The notes under the pieces: model-generated
Told to the model about the DNA's origin: nothing
Database searches by the model: none
What the model saw: only the letters and a program-made list of their open reading frames with translations
Shown here: one piece after another, positions 4,358 to 11,246 of the stretch
Layout: the number at the start of each line of letters is the position of its first letter
How positions within the stretch are numbered: the first letter of the stretch is position 1
Source: Pseudomonadota bacterium
Lineage (GTDB): Bacteria > Myxococcota > Polyangia > GCA-2747355 > JACKDQ01
Direction: 5' to 3'
DNA: 12,082 nt
Assembly (NCBI GenBank): GCA_030591195.1
Contig: JAUVBO010000019.1
Location: 1 to 12,082 of the forward strand
Made by a program: the position numbers and the translations under genes

Positions 4358-6595
4358 TCACACGGGCTCGACGAACTTGCAGTTGATCGTCTTGGCCCCG
4401 ACGGTGCCGAAGTAGATCGTCAGGTTCATCTTCTCGCCCGAGCCGGTGATGCCGCGGACCTCGCCGGCGCCGAAGCTCTGGTGCCGCACCTGCATCCCGA
4501 CGCGGAAGCCGTTGGCGTCGTCGGCGAACCCGTCATCACCGCCACCTTGATCGAAGCTGCGGTCGACCCAGACCTCGTCGGGCCGGCGCTGGGGCCGGGT
4601 CGGCGGCCGCGGTGGCCGTGAGACCTGGGGCCGGACGGTGACCGACCTGCGGTGGCTCGGATCGAACAGCTCGGCAGGAACCGCCTGGAGGAACACCGAG
4701 GGGGGGTTGACCTGCTCGCGGCCGAAGAGGAACCGGCGCGCAGCGCGACAGAGGAACAGCCGGCGGCGAGCGCGGGTGATCGCGACGTAGGCCAGCCGCC
4801 GCTCCTCCTCCATCTGATCGTGATCGTCGAGCGAGCGGACGTGGGGGAAGATCCCCTGCTCGAGCCCGACGATGAAGACCACCGGGAACTCGAGCCCCTT
4901 GGCGCTGTGGACCGTCATCAGCGTCACCTGGCCCTCCTCCTCGACGTAGGCGTCGACCTGGGAGGCGAGGGTCACCTGCTCGAGGTAGCCGAGCAGCGAT
5001 GGCTCGTCCTCGTCCTCGTCCTCGTCCTCGCCGGTGCTCTGCTCGTAGTGGCGGATGCTCGACACCAGCTCCATCAGGTTCTCGGTCCGCGCCTGGGCGT
5101 CGGGGGAGTCGGAGACGGCGAGGCGCTCGAGGTAGCCGCTGCGCTCGAGCACCCGCTCGGCGAGGTCGCCGGGCGAGTCGCTCCCGGCCGCTTGCTGGAG
5201 CTCGTCGAACAGCTCGCAGAAGCCGGCGAGCTTGCGTCGGGGGCCGGTGCCGACGATGGTCTTGCCGGCCAGGGCCGCCTCCTCGACCACCTCGAGCAGC
5301 GGCTGGCGCGCGGTGCTCGCCCGCTCCCGGAGCTTCTTCAGTGTCGTCGCGCCGATGACGCGCGGCGGCACGTTGATCACGCGCTGCAGCGACACGTCGT
5401 CGGCGGGGTTGGCGAGCAGCTTGAGGTAGGCCAGCAGGTCCTTGACCTCGGCGCGGTCGTAGAAGCGAGTGCCGCCGACCATCGTGTACGGGACCGAGCG
5501 CGCGAGCAGCGCCTCCTCGATCACCCGCGACTGGGCGTGGGTCCGGTAGAAGAGGGCGAAGTCGCCGAGAGCACGGCCCTCCTCGCGGCGCAGCCGCAGC
5601 AGGGTGTTGACGACGAAGCGTGCCTCGTCGCGATCGTCGGCCGCGACGCAGGCGCCGATCAGCGCCCCGCCCCGCTGGTCGGTCCAGAGGCGCTTCTTCT
5701 TGCGGCCGACGTTGCCCTCGATCACCGCCGCTGCGGCGTCGAGGATCACCTGGGTCGAGCGATAGTTCTGCTCGAGCTTGACCACCTTGGCGTCGGGGTG
5801 ATCGTCCTCGAAGCCGAGGATGTTGCTGATATCGGCGCCTCGCCAGCTGTAGATCGACTGGTCGTCGTCGCCGACGACGCAGAGGTTGTCGTGCCGCTCG
5901 CTCAGCAGTTGCACCAGCCGGTACTGCACCGCGTTGGTGTCCTGGAACTCGTCGACTAGCAGGTGCTCGAAGCGCTCGGCCAGCTGGTCGGCCAGCTCGC
6001 GCTCCTGCTCCAGCAGCTGGACCGCCTTGAGCAGCAGGTCGCTGAAGTCGACCGCGTTGGCCCGCCGCAGGTGCTCGTCGTAGGAGCCGTAGACCTTGGC
6101 CACCATGTCGGTGAAGAAGTCGCCGCCCTTGTAGGCCGCCGGGCCGATGCCGGCGTTCTTCGCCCGGTCGATCTCGGTCAGCATCGCTGACGGGGTGAAC
6201 AGCCGCTCGGGCACGCCGTTGGCCGCGAGCACCCCCCGCATCAGCGATCGCTGGTCGGTGGTGTCATAGATCACGTAGTTGCGGCCGATGCCCACCGGCT
6301 CGCCGTACATCCGCAGCAAGCGGGCGCAGATCGAGTGGAAGGTGCCGATCCACAGCCCCTTGGCATCGGCGCCGATCATCCGCTGCGCTCGCTCGCGCAT
6401 CTCCGCCGCGGCCTTGTTGGTGAAGGTCACCGCGAGGATCGCGCGGGGCGAGACGCCCGAGGCGATCAGGTGGGCGATGCGGCAGGTGATCACGCGGGTC
6501 TTGCCACTGCCCGCGCCGGCGAGCACCAGCAGCGGGCCGCGGCCGTGCAGCACCGCGTCGCGTTGCGGGGGGTTGAGCTGAGCGTCGAGGTCCAT
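4358..6595 (-). CDS. uvrD: ATP-dependent 3'-5' DNA helicase, UvrD/PcrA type
   Basis: 745 aa, normal for UvrD/PcrA (about 720-770). It is a superfamily 1A helicase for excision and mismatch repair and for clearing RecA or stalled replication and transcription complexes. Motifs in order: Q motif LNPPQRDAV; Walker A GAGSGKT (27-33); motif Ia TFTNKAAAEM; Walker B DEFQDT (215-220); motif III GDDDQSIYSWRG (242-253); motif IV QNYRS (276-280); motif V VHSAKGLEF (562-570); motif VI VAITRAR (604-610). The last 50 residues (GMQVRHQSFGAGEV to the end) form the Tudor-like C-terminal domain of PcrA. An acidic run GEDEDEDEDE (about 522-531) in subdomain 2B is coded by a hexanucleotide repeat. ATG 6595 matches the usual N-terminus; an in-frame TTG at 6631 adds 12 unlikely residues. 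It is the last gene of its cluster, 42 nt after the DUF2062 gene. PcrA and UvrD cannot be separated by sequence here. Confidence 0.97.
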   Translation of the reverse strand: MDLDAQLNPPQRDAVLHGRGPLLVLAGAGSGKTRVITCRIAHLIASGVSPRAILAVTFTNKAAAEMRERAQRMIGADAKGLWIGTFHSICARLLRMYGEPVGIGRNYVIYDTTDQRSLMRGVLAANGVPERLFTPSAMLTEIDRAKNAGIGPAAYKGGDFFTDMVAKVYGSYDEHLRRANAVDFSDLLLKAVQLLEQERELADQLAERFEHLLVDEFQDTNAVQYRLVQLLSERHDNLCVVGDDDQSIYSWRGADISNILGFEDDHPDAKVVKLEQNYRSTQVILDAAAAVIEGNVGRKKKRLWTDQRGGALIGACVAADDRDEARFVVNTLLRLRREEGRALGDFALFYRTHAQSRVIEEALLARSVPYTMVGGTRFYDRAEVKDLLAYLKLLANPADDVSLQRVINVPPRVIGATTLKKLRERASTARQPLLEVVEEAALAGKTIVGTGPRRKLAGFCELFDELQQAAGSDSPGDLAERVLERSGYLERLAVSDSPDAQARTENLMELVSSIRHYEQSTGEDEDEDEDEPSLLGYLEQVTLASQVDAYVEEEGQVTLMTVHSAKGLEFPVVFIVGLEQGIFPHVRSLDDHDQMEEERRLAYVAITRARRRLFLCRAARRFLFGREQVNPPSVFLQAVPAELFDPSHRRSVTVRPQVSRPPRPPTRPQRRPDEVWVDRSFDQGGGDDGFADDANGFRVGMQVRHQSFGAGEVRGITGSGEKMNLTIYFGTVGAKTINCKFVEPV
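5003..5030. repeat. CTCGTC hexanucleotide microsatellite inside uvrD
   Basis: CTCGTC is repeated about 4.7 times. On the coding strand it gives alternating GAG/GAC codons, hence Glu-Asp repeats. Copy-number changes would stay in frame and only alter the acidic tract. Confidence 0.9.
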
Positions 6596-6637
6596 GGGGC
6601 TCTGCTTATTCGATCCGGGCGCGTTTCGCAACGTGGG

Positions 6638-7054
6638 TCAACCCGCGCGCCGCCGGGCGGCGAGGGCGACCACCAGGCCGATCAGCGAACCGAGCGCCAG
6701 GCCGATCAGCAGGCCACCCACTGCCCAGTAGAGGCCGAAGGTCCCGAGCAGTCGGGGTAGGTCCGTGGCCGAGAGGCTGGTGGCGCTCAGCGCTGGCGGC
6801 TGGCCGGTGAGCACCAGGGCACCGAGCTGGATCGCGGCAAAGGCGACGAAGGGGGCCAGCGGCGCGATCGACACCTGGGTCCCGACGAACAGCGCAACCT
6901 GGTTGAGCCGCAGCAGGGCCGCCAGACCGACACCGATCAGCGAGTGCAAGCCGTAGAGCGGCGAGCAGCCGACGAGGACACCGAGCCCGACGGCGAGGCC
7001 GAGGCGGCCCGGCGAGGCGTGTTGACGCCAGAGGTGCGCGGCTAGCTTGCGCAT
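6638..7054 (-). CDS. DUF2062 family inner-membrane protein
   Basis: 138 aa. Three hydrophobic spans are visible: about 17-48 (LGLAVGLGVLVGCSPLYGLH onward), about 53-82 (VALFVGTQVSIAPLAPFVAF onward) and about 104-134. The SPGRLGLAVGLGVLVG opening, the PLYGLH turn and the (T/S)xxSxxPLAPF stretch between helices are typical of DUF2062, an inner-membrane family of unknown function often attached to, or near, cell-envelope and glycosyltransferase genes. The short basic N-terminus (MRKLAAHLWRQ) and Arg-rich C-terminus (AARRRAG) suggest cytoplasmic ends. ATG 7054 has only a distant G-rich stretch upstream. It lies 46 nt after the HtrA stop and 42 nt before uvrD, so it is likely co-transcribed with both. 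Its function here is unknown. Confidence 0.88.
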   Translation of the reverse strand: MRKLAAHLWRQHASPGRLGLAVGLGVLVGCSPLYGLHSLIGVGLAALLRLNQVALFVGTQVSIAPLAPFVAFAAIQLGALVLTGQPPALSATSLSATDLPRLLGTFGLYWAVGGLLIGLALGSLIGLVVALAARRRAG

Positions 7055-7100
7055 GGGCGCGGTGCTGACCCCCCTCGGCCACCGCGGCCGGCGATCACGA

Positions 7101-8237
7101 TTACTGGGGCATCCGCTGGGTCTTGGGCGAGAAGGTCAGCCGCTTGCCGTCGCGCCAGACCGTCACCGACACCTCCCGCCCGACCCCGGCCGCCGCCGCG
7201 AGCCAGGGCAGCTGGGTCGCCTGGACGACGTCGTGGCCGTCGAACGAGAGCACCACGTCGCCCTGGCGCAGCCCGGACCGGTCGGCCGGGCCGGCCGGGA
7301 ACACGCGGGTGATCAGGGCACCGCCGGGGCGAGCGAGCTTGAGCCGCTTGGCCATCGCGGGCGGCACGCGGTCGATGTACATGCCGAGCCAGCTGCGCAC
7401 CAGCTTGCCGTCGCGCTTGAGGGGCGTCAGCAGGCGGCGGATCGTATCCGCAGGCAGGGCGAAGCCGCCGCCGGTGCGGCTGTCCTCCCGGAGCGCGATG
7501 TTCAGCCCGACCACCTCGCCGATGGTGTTGAGCAGCGGCCCACCGGAGTTGCCCGGGTCGATCGTCGCGTCGGTCTGCAGGTAGCCCCATACCCCCTGCT
7601 GCGTCTCGTGTTGGGGCAGGGCGCTGATGACGCCGGCGCTGAGCCGGTGGCCGAGCCCGAACGGGTTGCCGAGGGCGATGACCCACTCGCCGACCTTGAG
7701 CTGCTTGGAGTGGCCGAGCCGCAACGGGACGAGCTTGGTGTTCGGCGGCGGCGTGACGCGCAGCACGGCGAGGTCGGTGCGGTCATCGCGACCGACGGTT
7801 CGCGCCTCGAGCTTGGTCCCGTCGGCCAGGCGGACCCACACCGGCCGCTTCTCGCCGACGACGTGAGCGTTGGTCAGGATGTGGCCGGCGGTGTCGACGA
7901 TGAACCCGCTGCCAAGGGCGCGCTGGATCCGGGCGGTCCACTCCTCGGTGCCCGGCGACGGCGGCAGGGTGCTGCGCGGGAACCAGTCGGCCGGACCGTC
8001 GCGGACCGGCAGCGTGGTGTAGACGTGAACCAGCGAGCGGGCAGCCTTGGCCACCACCTTGACGAAGCTCCCCGGCGCGGCGGGGTAGATGATCCGCACC
8101 GGCGCGGCGCGCGACTTGTTGCCTGCGTCAGGTGCAGGCGGCGCCTTGGGGCGGCGTCGACACCCGCCGCTCGTCAGCAAGGTCGTGAGCAGAGCAGTGA
8201 CCAGGCCGAAGACAAGCGCGCGCGTCACTGGGATCAC
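7101..8237 (-). CDS. HtrA/DegP-type trypsin-like serine protease with one PDZ domain
   Basis: 378 aa. Envelope protein-quality-control protease. The N-terminal 26 residues are a hydrophobic signal (RALVFGLVTALLTTLLTSGGC). Cys26 could be lipidated, but SGGC is a weak lipobox, so plain export or a membrane anchor is also possible. A Pro/Arg-rich linker follows. The protease domain (about 100-280) carries the triad H125 (TNAHVV), D155 (RTDLAVL) and S231 (GNSGGPL), with QTDATIDPGNSGGP and FALPADTIRRLL typical of the family. One PDZ domain covers about 283-370 (SWLGMYI, GLRQGDVVLSFDG). The start is GTG 8237, inside GTGA that also ends the DUF1844 gene. There is no Shine-Dalgarno, so translation is probably coupled to that gene. 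A second GTG three codons on is possible. The single PDZ makes it nearer DegS/HtrA than two-PDZ DegP. Confidence 0.95.
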   Translation of the reverse strand: MIPVTRALVFGLVTALLTTLLTSGGCRRRPKAPPAPDAGNKSRAAPVRIIYPAAPGSFVKVVAKAARSLVHVYTTLPVRDGPADWFPRSTLPPSPGTEEWTARIQRALGSGFIVDTAGHILTNAHVVGEKRPVWVRLADGTKLEARTVGRDDRTDLAVLRVTPPPNTKLVPLRLGHSKQLKVGEWVIALGNPFGLGHRLSAGVISALPQHETQQGVWGYLQTDATIDPGNSGGPLLNTIGEVVGLNIALREDSRTGGGFALPADTIRRLLTPLKRDGKLVRSWLGMYIDRVPPAMAKRLKLARPGGALITRVFPAGPADRSGLRQGDVVLSFDGHDVVQATQLPWLAAAAGVGREVSVTVWRDGKRLTFSPKTQRMPQ

Positions 8238-8638
8238 CCGCGCGCTTGGACGTAGCGCATGCGGAGGTCGTAGAGCAGCTCGCTGACCAGCTTGTCCTCG
8301 TCGGCGGTCAGGTTCCCCGCGGTCTTGTCCTTGAGCATGCCGATGATGTCGACCGTCTGACGGGCCAGCTCGAGCTCGGCGCGCTTGGTGCCGTCGGGGT
8401 GCGGGGCCTCGCCGAGGTGAACCATCACCGAGGTGCTCAACGAGAGGATGAAGGTGATGAAGTCGATCGTCGGAAGCGGGCCAGCGCTGGACGGCGCCGG
8501 CTCGTCGGAGAAGGGGACACCTCCGGCGTCCTCGGCGTCCTCCCGCTCGTCGCCCTCGGCGTCGAACCGCCGCCGGTCCTTGACCTTGAACGGCTGCTGG
8601 TCGTCGGCCTCTAGCCTTTGGTCGTCTTGTTCAGACAT
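8234..8638 (-). CDS. DUF1844 domain protein
   Basis: 134 aa from MSEQDDQRLEADD. ATG 8638 is preceded by a GGGGG run 4-5 nt away; an in-frame GTG at 8653 is less likely. The first 55 residues are charged and low-complexity (FKVKDRRRFDAEGDEREDAE). The conserved part is DFITFILSLSTSVMVHLGE, then LARQTVDIIGMLKDKTAGNLT and LVSELLYDLRMRYV, which matches DUF1844, a short alpha-helical family common in deltaproteobacteria and other phyla and of unknown role. The DFxTFxLSLxTSxxVHLGE helix is hydrophobic enough to lie at a membrane or dimer face. Its stop overlaps the HtrA start by 4 nt, arguing for co-expression with the protease. It lies 129 nt after the small gene upstream. Confidence 0.92.
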   Translation of the reverse strand: MSEQDDQRLEADDQQPFKVKDRRRFDAEGDEREDAEDAGGVPFSDEPAPSSAGPLPTIDFITFILSLSTSVMVHLGEAPHPDGTKRAELELARQTVDIIGMLKDKTAGNLTADEDKLVSELLYDLRMRYVQARG

Positions 8639-8716
8639 CACGCCCCCGATCACCCATTGGCCCTGCGCTCGCCCAAACCGGCGGCCAAGTCACGCTGGAT
8701 GGCACCGCCGGTGGTG

Positions 8717-8742
8717 ACCGAAGCTTTCGACCGAAGCTTTCG
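8717..8742. repeat. 13-bp tandem direct repeat
   Basis: ACCGAAGCTTTCG occurs twice in a row (8717-8729, 8730-8742), followed by ACCG. Each copy centres on the palindrome AAGCTT. It sits between the 68-aa gene and the DUF1844 gene and might be a small regulatory site or a simple slippage product. Confidence 0.85.
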
Positions 8743-8767
8743 ACCGCCGCCGACTCTCGGCCTTCGG

Positions 8768-8974
8768 TCAGGCCGAGGGCGTCTCGGTCTGCTCGGCCCG
8801 CGCCGCCGCGGCCTCGCCCTCGCCCTCGAGCTCCTCGGGGACCAGCGGCTCACTCTTGTCCGCCACGTCGGGCAGCTTGGCCAGGTACTCGTCGTACTCG
8901 GCCTGCGACAGCACCCCACTCTTGATCAGTCGATCGACGATACGCTTGTCGTACATCAGTTCCTGTTTCGACAC
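8768..8974 (-). CDS. Small conserved-looking hypothetical protein
   Basis: 68 aa, MSKQELMYDKRIVDRLIKSG and onward. The start is GTG 8974, set by GGAGGG at 8979-8984 with 4-nt spacing; ATG at residue 7 is an alternative without an RBS. The N-terminal half is a predicted helix pair (DKRIVDRLIKSGVLSQAEYDEYLAKLPD), a pattern I associate with short uncharacterised proteins in myxobacteria. The C-terminal half is acidic, Ala/Glu-rich and probably disordered (EELEGEGEAAAARAEQ). There is no signal peptide, cysteine or membrane span. It is the first gene of the minus cluster, directly behind the divergent promoter region shared with dnaJ. Function unknown. Confidence 0.85.
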   Translation of the reverse strand: MSKQELMYDKRIVDRLIKSGVLSQAEYDEYLAKLPDVADKSEPLVPEELEGEGEAAAARAEQTETPSA

Positions 8975-8997
8975 GTGTCCCTCCGACGGGTTACCGC

Positions 8998-9027
8998 CTT
9001 TTAGTTGCAGTTCAGCCGACCTGTCAA
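8998..9027 (-). promoter_or_regulatory. Putative sigma-70-type promoter of the minus-strand cluster
   Basis: On the minus strand, TTGACA (9027-9022) and TAAAAG (9003-8998) are separated by 18 nt. Transcription would start near 8991, leaving a short leader with GGAGGG and GTG 8974. The -35 box is a perfect match and the -10 box matches 4 of 6. Confidence 0.5.
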
Positions 9028-9088
9028 GGTGTCAGCCTTAGGCCCCTTCAAGCACTGGCCCGGCAGGGACGCGGTGACAGCTTGACAG
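9021..9088. promoter_or_regulatory. 14-bp inverted repeat holding both divergent -35 boxes
   Basis: The left arm 9021-9034 (CTGTCAAGGTGTCA) is the reverse complement of the right arm 9075-9088 (TGACAGCTTGACAG) at 13 of 14 positions, with 40 bp between. Each arm contains a TTGACA for its own direction. The right arm also lies in a tandem repeat of TGACAGCT (9075-9082, 9083-9090). A dimeric regulator acting on both clusters would fit; this is inference. Confidence 0.5.
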
Positions 9089-9110
9089 CTGTTGAGGAGG
9101 TGCTTACGTT
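9082..9110 (+). promoter_or_regulatory. Putative dnaJ promoter
   Basis: TTGACA (9082-9087) and TACGTT (9105-9110) are 17 nt apart. The -35 is perfect and the -10 is weak (3 of 6). If used, transcription would begin almost at the dnaJ ATG, giving a nearly leaderless message. No CIRCE element is present. Confidence 0.35.
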
Positions 9111-9119
9111 AACGGCCGC

Positions 9120-10229
9120 ATGGCGGCTGACTATTACGAAATCCTTGGGGTTTCACGCGATATTGCCGATGGTGAGCTCAAGAAGGCTTACCGCCAACTC
9201 GCCCTCAAGTATCACCCTGACCGTAACCCCGACGACGTTGAAGCGGAGGAGCGCTTCAAGGAGATCGCCAACGCTTATCAGGTGCTGAGCGACCACGAGA
9301 AGCGAAACATCTACGACCGTTATGGTCACGAGGGCCTCAGTGGCCGCGGCTTCGGCGGTTTTTCGAGCGTCCAGGACATCTTCTCGTCTTTTGGTGACGT
9401 CTTCGGCGACGTTTTCGGCTTTGGTGGGTTTGGTGGGGGGCGCCGCGCTCGCGGTGCCGATCTCGAACACGACCTGGAGCTGACCTTCGACGAGGCGGTG
9501 GACGGATGCCGGCAGGAGATCACCGTCAAGCGCCGTCGTCCCTGTGGCACCTGCAACGGCTCGGGTGCAGCGGCCGGGAGCCGGCCGGTGGGTTGCGAGA
9601 CCTGCAACGGCAAGGGGCAGGTGCTCCACAGCCAGGGCTTCTTCATGATCAGCACCACCTGCCCGGCCTGCGGCGGGGCGGGGCAGCGCATCACTGATCC
9701 CTGCAAGCCCTGTGGCGGCCGCGGGATGGAGATCAGCGAGGAGGCGCTCCAGGTCACCGTGCCAGCCGGCGTCGACGATGGACAGACCCTGCGCCTGACT
9801 GGTCAGGGCGAGGTGTCGCCGGAAGGAGGCCTGCCGGGCAACCTCTACGTCAACCTTCGCGTGAAGCCCCACGCCCAGCTGAAGCGCGACGGCCCGGATC
9901 TCTTCGTCGAGGTGCCGATCAGCTACACCTTGGCCGCGCTCGGCGGCACGGTCAGCGTGCCGGTGCTCGAGGGCGAGAGGGAGATCGAGGTCAACGCCGG
10001 CACCCAGCCGGGCGAGGTGATCGTGCTGCGCGGCGCCGGCGCGCCCCGGCTCGACGGTCGGGGCCGCGGCGACCAGGCGATTCGCCTCCGGGTCGACGTG
10101 CCGCGGAATCCGAGCCATCGGGCCAAGGAGTTGATACGCGAGCTCGCCGAAGCGCTGGGCGATGAGGAGCAGGTCCAGCGCCCGGGTTTCTTCGAGCGAC
10201 TATCCCAATCTCGCGGGCGCAAGAAGTAG
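9120..10229 (+). CDS. dnaJ: Chaperone protein DnaJ (type I, Hsp40)
   Basis: 369 aa, normal length. Cytoplasmic co-chaperone that delivers unfolded substrates to DnaK and stimulates its ATPase. The J domain (about 3-70) has the HPD motif at 32-34. The Gly/Phe-rich linker is about 75-107 (GRGFGGFSS to FGGFGGG). Four zinc-binding CxxCxGxG repeats are complete: CGTCNGSG (142-149), CETCNGKG (159-166), CPACGGAG (181-188) and CKPCGGRG (195-202). C-terminal beta domains with [20 protein letters not shown] and [19 protein letters not shown] follow. ATG 9120 gives the canonical [14 protein letters not shown] start and no other start is in frame. There is no nearby Shine-Dalgarno; AGGAGG lies 19 nt upstream. 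No dnaK or grpE is adjacent, so it belongs to a separate dnaJ locus. It heads the plus-strand cluster. Confidence 0.97.
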   Translation: MAADYYEILGVSRDIADGELKKAYRQLALKYHPDRNPDDVEAEERFKEIANAYQVLSDHEKRNIYDRYGHEGLSGRGFGGFSSVQDIFSSFGDVFGDVFGFGGFGGGRRARGADLEHDLELTFDEAVDGCRQEITVKRRRPCGTCNGSGAAAGSRPVGCETCNGKGQVLHSQGFFMISTTCPACGGAGQRITDPCKPCGGRGMEISEEALQVTVPAGVDDGQTLRLTGQGEVSPEGGLPGNLYVNLRVKPHAQLKRDGPDLFVEVPISYTLAALGGTVSVPVLEGEREIEVNAGTQPGEVIVLRGAGAPRLDGRGRGDQAIRLRVDVPRNPSHRAKELIRELAEALGDEEQVQRPGFFERLSQSRGRKK

Positions 10230-10275
10230 TGGACCCGCACCTGCGCCCTAATGTAGAAAGGGGTCGGGTTTGAGC

Positions 10276-10632
10276 ATGTTTCGAGAAACTCTCGAGAAAG
10301 TAGTCACCAACTGCGACGGGGCCGTGGCCGCGGTGCTGATGGGCTTCGACGGCATCGCTGTCGACCAGATCAGCCACGATGACGAGTTCGATGTCCAGAC
10401 CCTAAGCATGGAGTTTTCCTTCGTCCTGACCCAGGTGCGCAAGGCGGCCGAGATTCTCGAGGTCGGCAACCTCAACGAGGTGGCGATCCGCAGCGAGAAG
10501 CTGACCTTCATCGTCCGCGTGCTGTCGGACGATTATTTCGCCGGCCTAGCGTTACGGCCCGGTGGCAACGTCGGCAAGGGCCGTTTCCTGATGCGGATGG
10601 CGTTGAGCGAGCTCCGCGCCGAATTGAAGTAA
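10276..10632 (+). CDS. Roadblock/LC7 domain protein (MglB-like)
   Basis: 118 aa from MFRETLEKVV, a single Roadblock/LC7 domain. The typical course is visible: N-terminal helix, GAVAAVLMGFDGIAV strand-turn, long helix (LSMEFSFVLTQVRKAAEIL), EVAIRSEKLTFIVRVLSDDYFAGLAL strands and final helix (KGRFLMRMALSELRAEL). Such proteins form dimers that bind or regulate small Ras-like GTPases; MglB, the GAP of the polarity switch MglA, is the best known in myxobacteria. No GTPase gene is in the window, so its partner is unknown. ATG 10276 is chosen with CGGG 7 nt upstream; an in-frame TTG at 10270 has AAAGGGG at good spacing and would add two residues. It follows dnaJ by 46 nt and precedes accB by 126 nt. 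Confidence 0.9.
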   Translation: MFRETLEKVVTNCDGAVAAVLMGFDGIAVDQISHDDEFDVQTLSMEFSFVLTQVRKAAEILEVGNLNEVAIRSEKLTFIVRVLSDDYFAGLALRPGGNVGKGRFLMRMALSELRAELK

Positions 10633-10758
10633 CGAACCAGCGACGACAGCGACGCGCGAGACAGCGACGACATCTGCGCTCGCTGGCCATACCAGCGGCG
10701 GGCACCCGCCCGCCCGCGCCCCCAGCCATCTGGTGGGGCGCGATCACGAGGAAGAGCG

Positions 10759-11244
10759 ATGGCAGCCAAGGAGCCGGCCAACCAAAAGGACGGCCAGAAG
10801 AATGGCAAGGGCAAGATGCTGGCCGAGGTTCGCGCCTTGGCGCGGGTGCTGCGGCAGTACGACCTCGCCGAGCTCGAGGTCGAGCGCGAGGGGGAGCGGA
10901 TCCGTCTCACCCGCGCCGTGTCCGGTGGCCCGGCGGTGCTCCAGCCGCCAATGCCAGCGTCTCAGCCGGGGCCGGCTGAGACGGCGGACGAGCCCGACGA
11001 CGGCAGCGTGGCGGTCAGCTCGCCCTTCGTCGGCACGTTCTACCGGGCGCCGAGCCCGGAGTCGCCGCCGTTCGTCGACATCGGCCAGGTGGTGAGCAAG
11101 GGGACGACCCTCTGCATCGTCGAGGCGATGAAACTGATGAACGAGATCGAGGCGGAGGTCGACTGCAAGATCGTCGAAATCCTGGTCAAGAACGGCGAGT
11201 CGGTGGAGTTCGACCAGGCGCTGTTCAAGGTCGAGCCGGCCTAG
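10759..11244 (+). CDS. accB: Biotin carboxyl carrier protein of acetyl-CoA carboxylase
   Basis: 161 aa, normal length for BCCP. It carries biotin between the biotin carboxylase and carboxyltransferase sites in the first step of fatty-acid synthesis. The N-terminal part (about 20-55, [20 protein letters not shown], then [12 protein letters not shown]) is the usual assembly region. A Pro/Ala-rich linker (about 56-84) leads to the biotinyl domain (86-161). EAMKLMNE places the biotinylated lysine at K125, and [19 protein letters not shown] is the conserved domain start with the protruding thumb. ATG 10759 has GAGGA (10748-10752) at 6 nt. The accC gene starts 2 nt after the stop, the classic accBC pair. 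Confidence 0.97.
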   Translation: MAAKEPANQKDGQKNGKGKMLAEVRALARVLRQYDLAELEVEREGERIRLTRAVSGGPAVLQPPMPASQPGPAETADEPDDGSVAVSSPFVGTFYRAPSPESPPFVDIGQVVSKGTTLCIVEAMKLMNEIEAEVDCKIVEILVKNGESVEFDQALFKVEPA

Positions 11245-11246
11245 TC

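Noticed and set aside
4652..5959. Long plus-strand open frame (435 codons) opposite uvrD
   Set aside because: It is the antisense shadow of the clear UvrD helicase, rich in repeated Leu/Glu/Val strings with no motif.
7047..8255. Long plus-strand open frame (402 codons) opposite htrA
   Set aside because: Antisense shadow of the HtrA protease gene, whose triad and PDZ motifs are complete on the minus strand.
8756..8777. CTCGGCC/GGCCGAG hairpin across the stop codon of the 68-aa gene
   Set aside because: The stem is real (7 bp) but there is no T-run on the minus strand and it overlaps coding sequence, so a terminator call is not justified.
9153..10118. Minus-strand open frame (321 codons) opposite dnaJ
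   Set aside because: Antisense shadow of dnaJ. The zinc-finger repeats on the plus strand leave no doubt about the coding strand.
10699..10712. GGCGGG/CCCGCC hairpin between the Roadblock and accB genes
   Set aside because: Tiny loop, no T-run, and such strings are expected in this GC-rich spacer.
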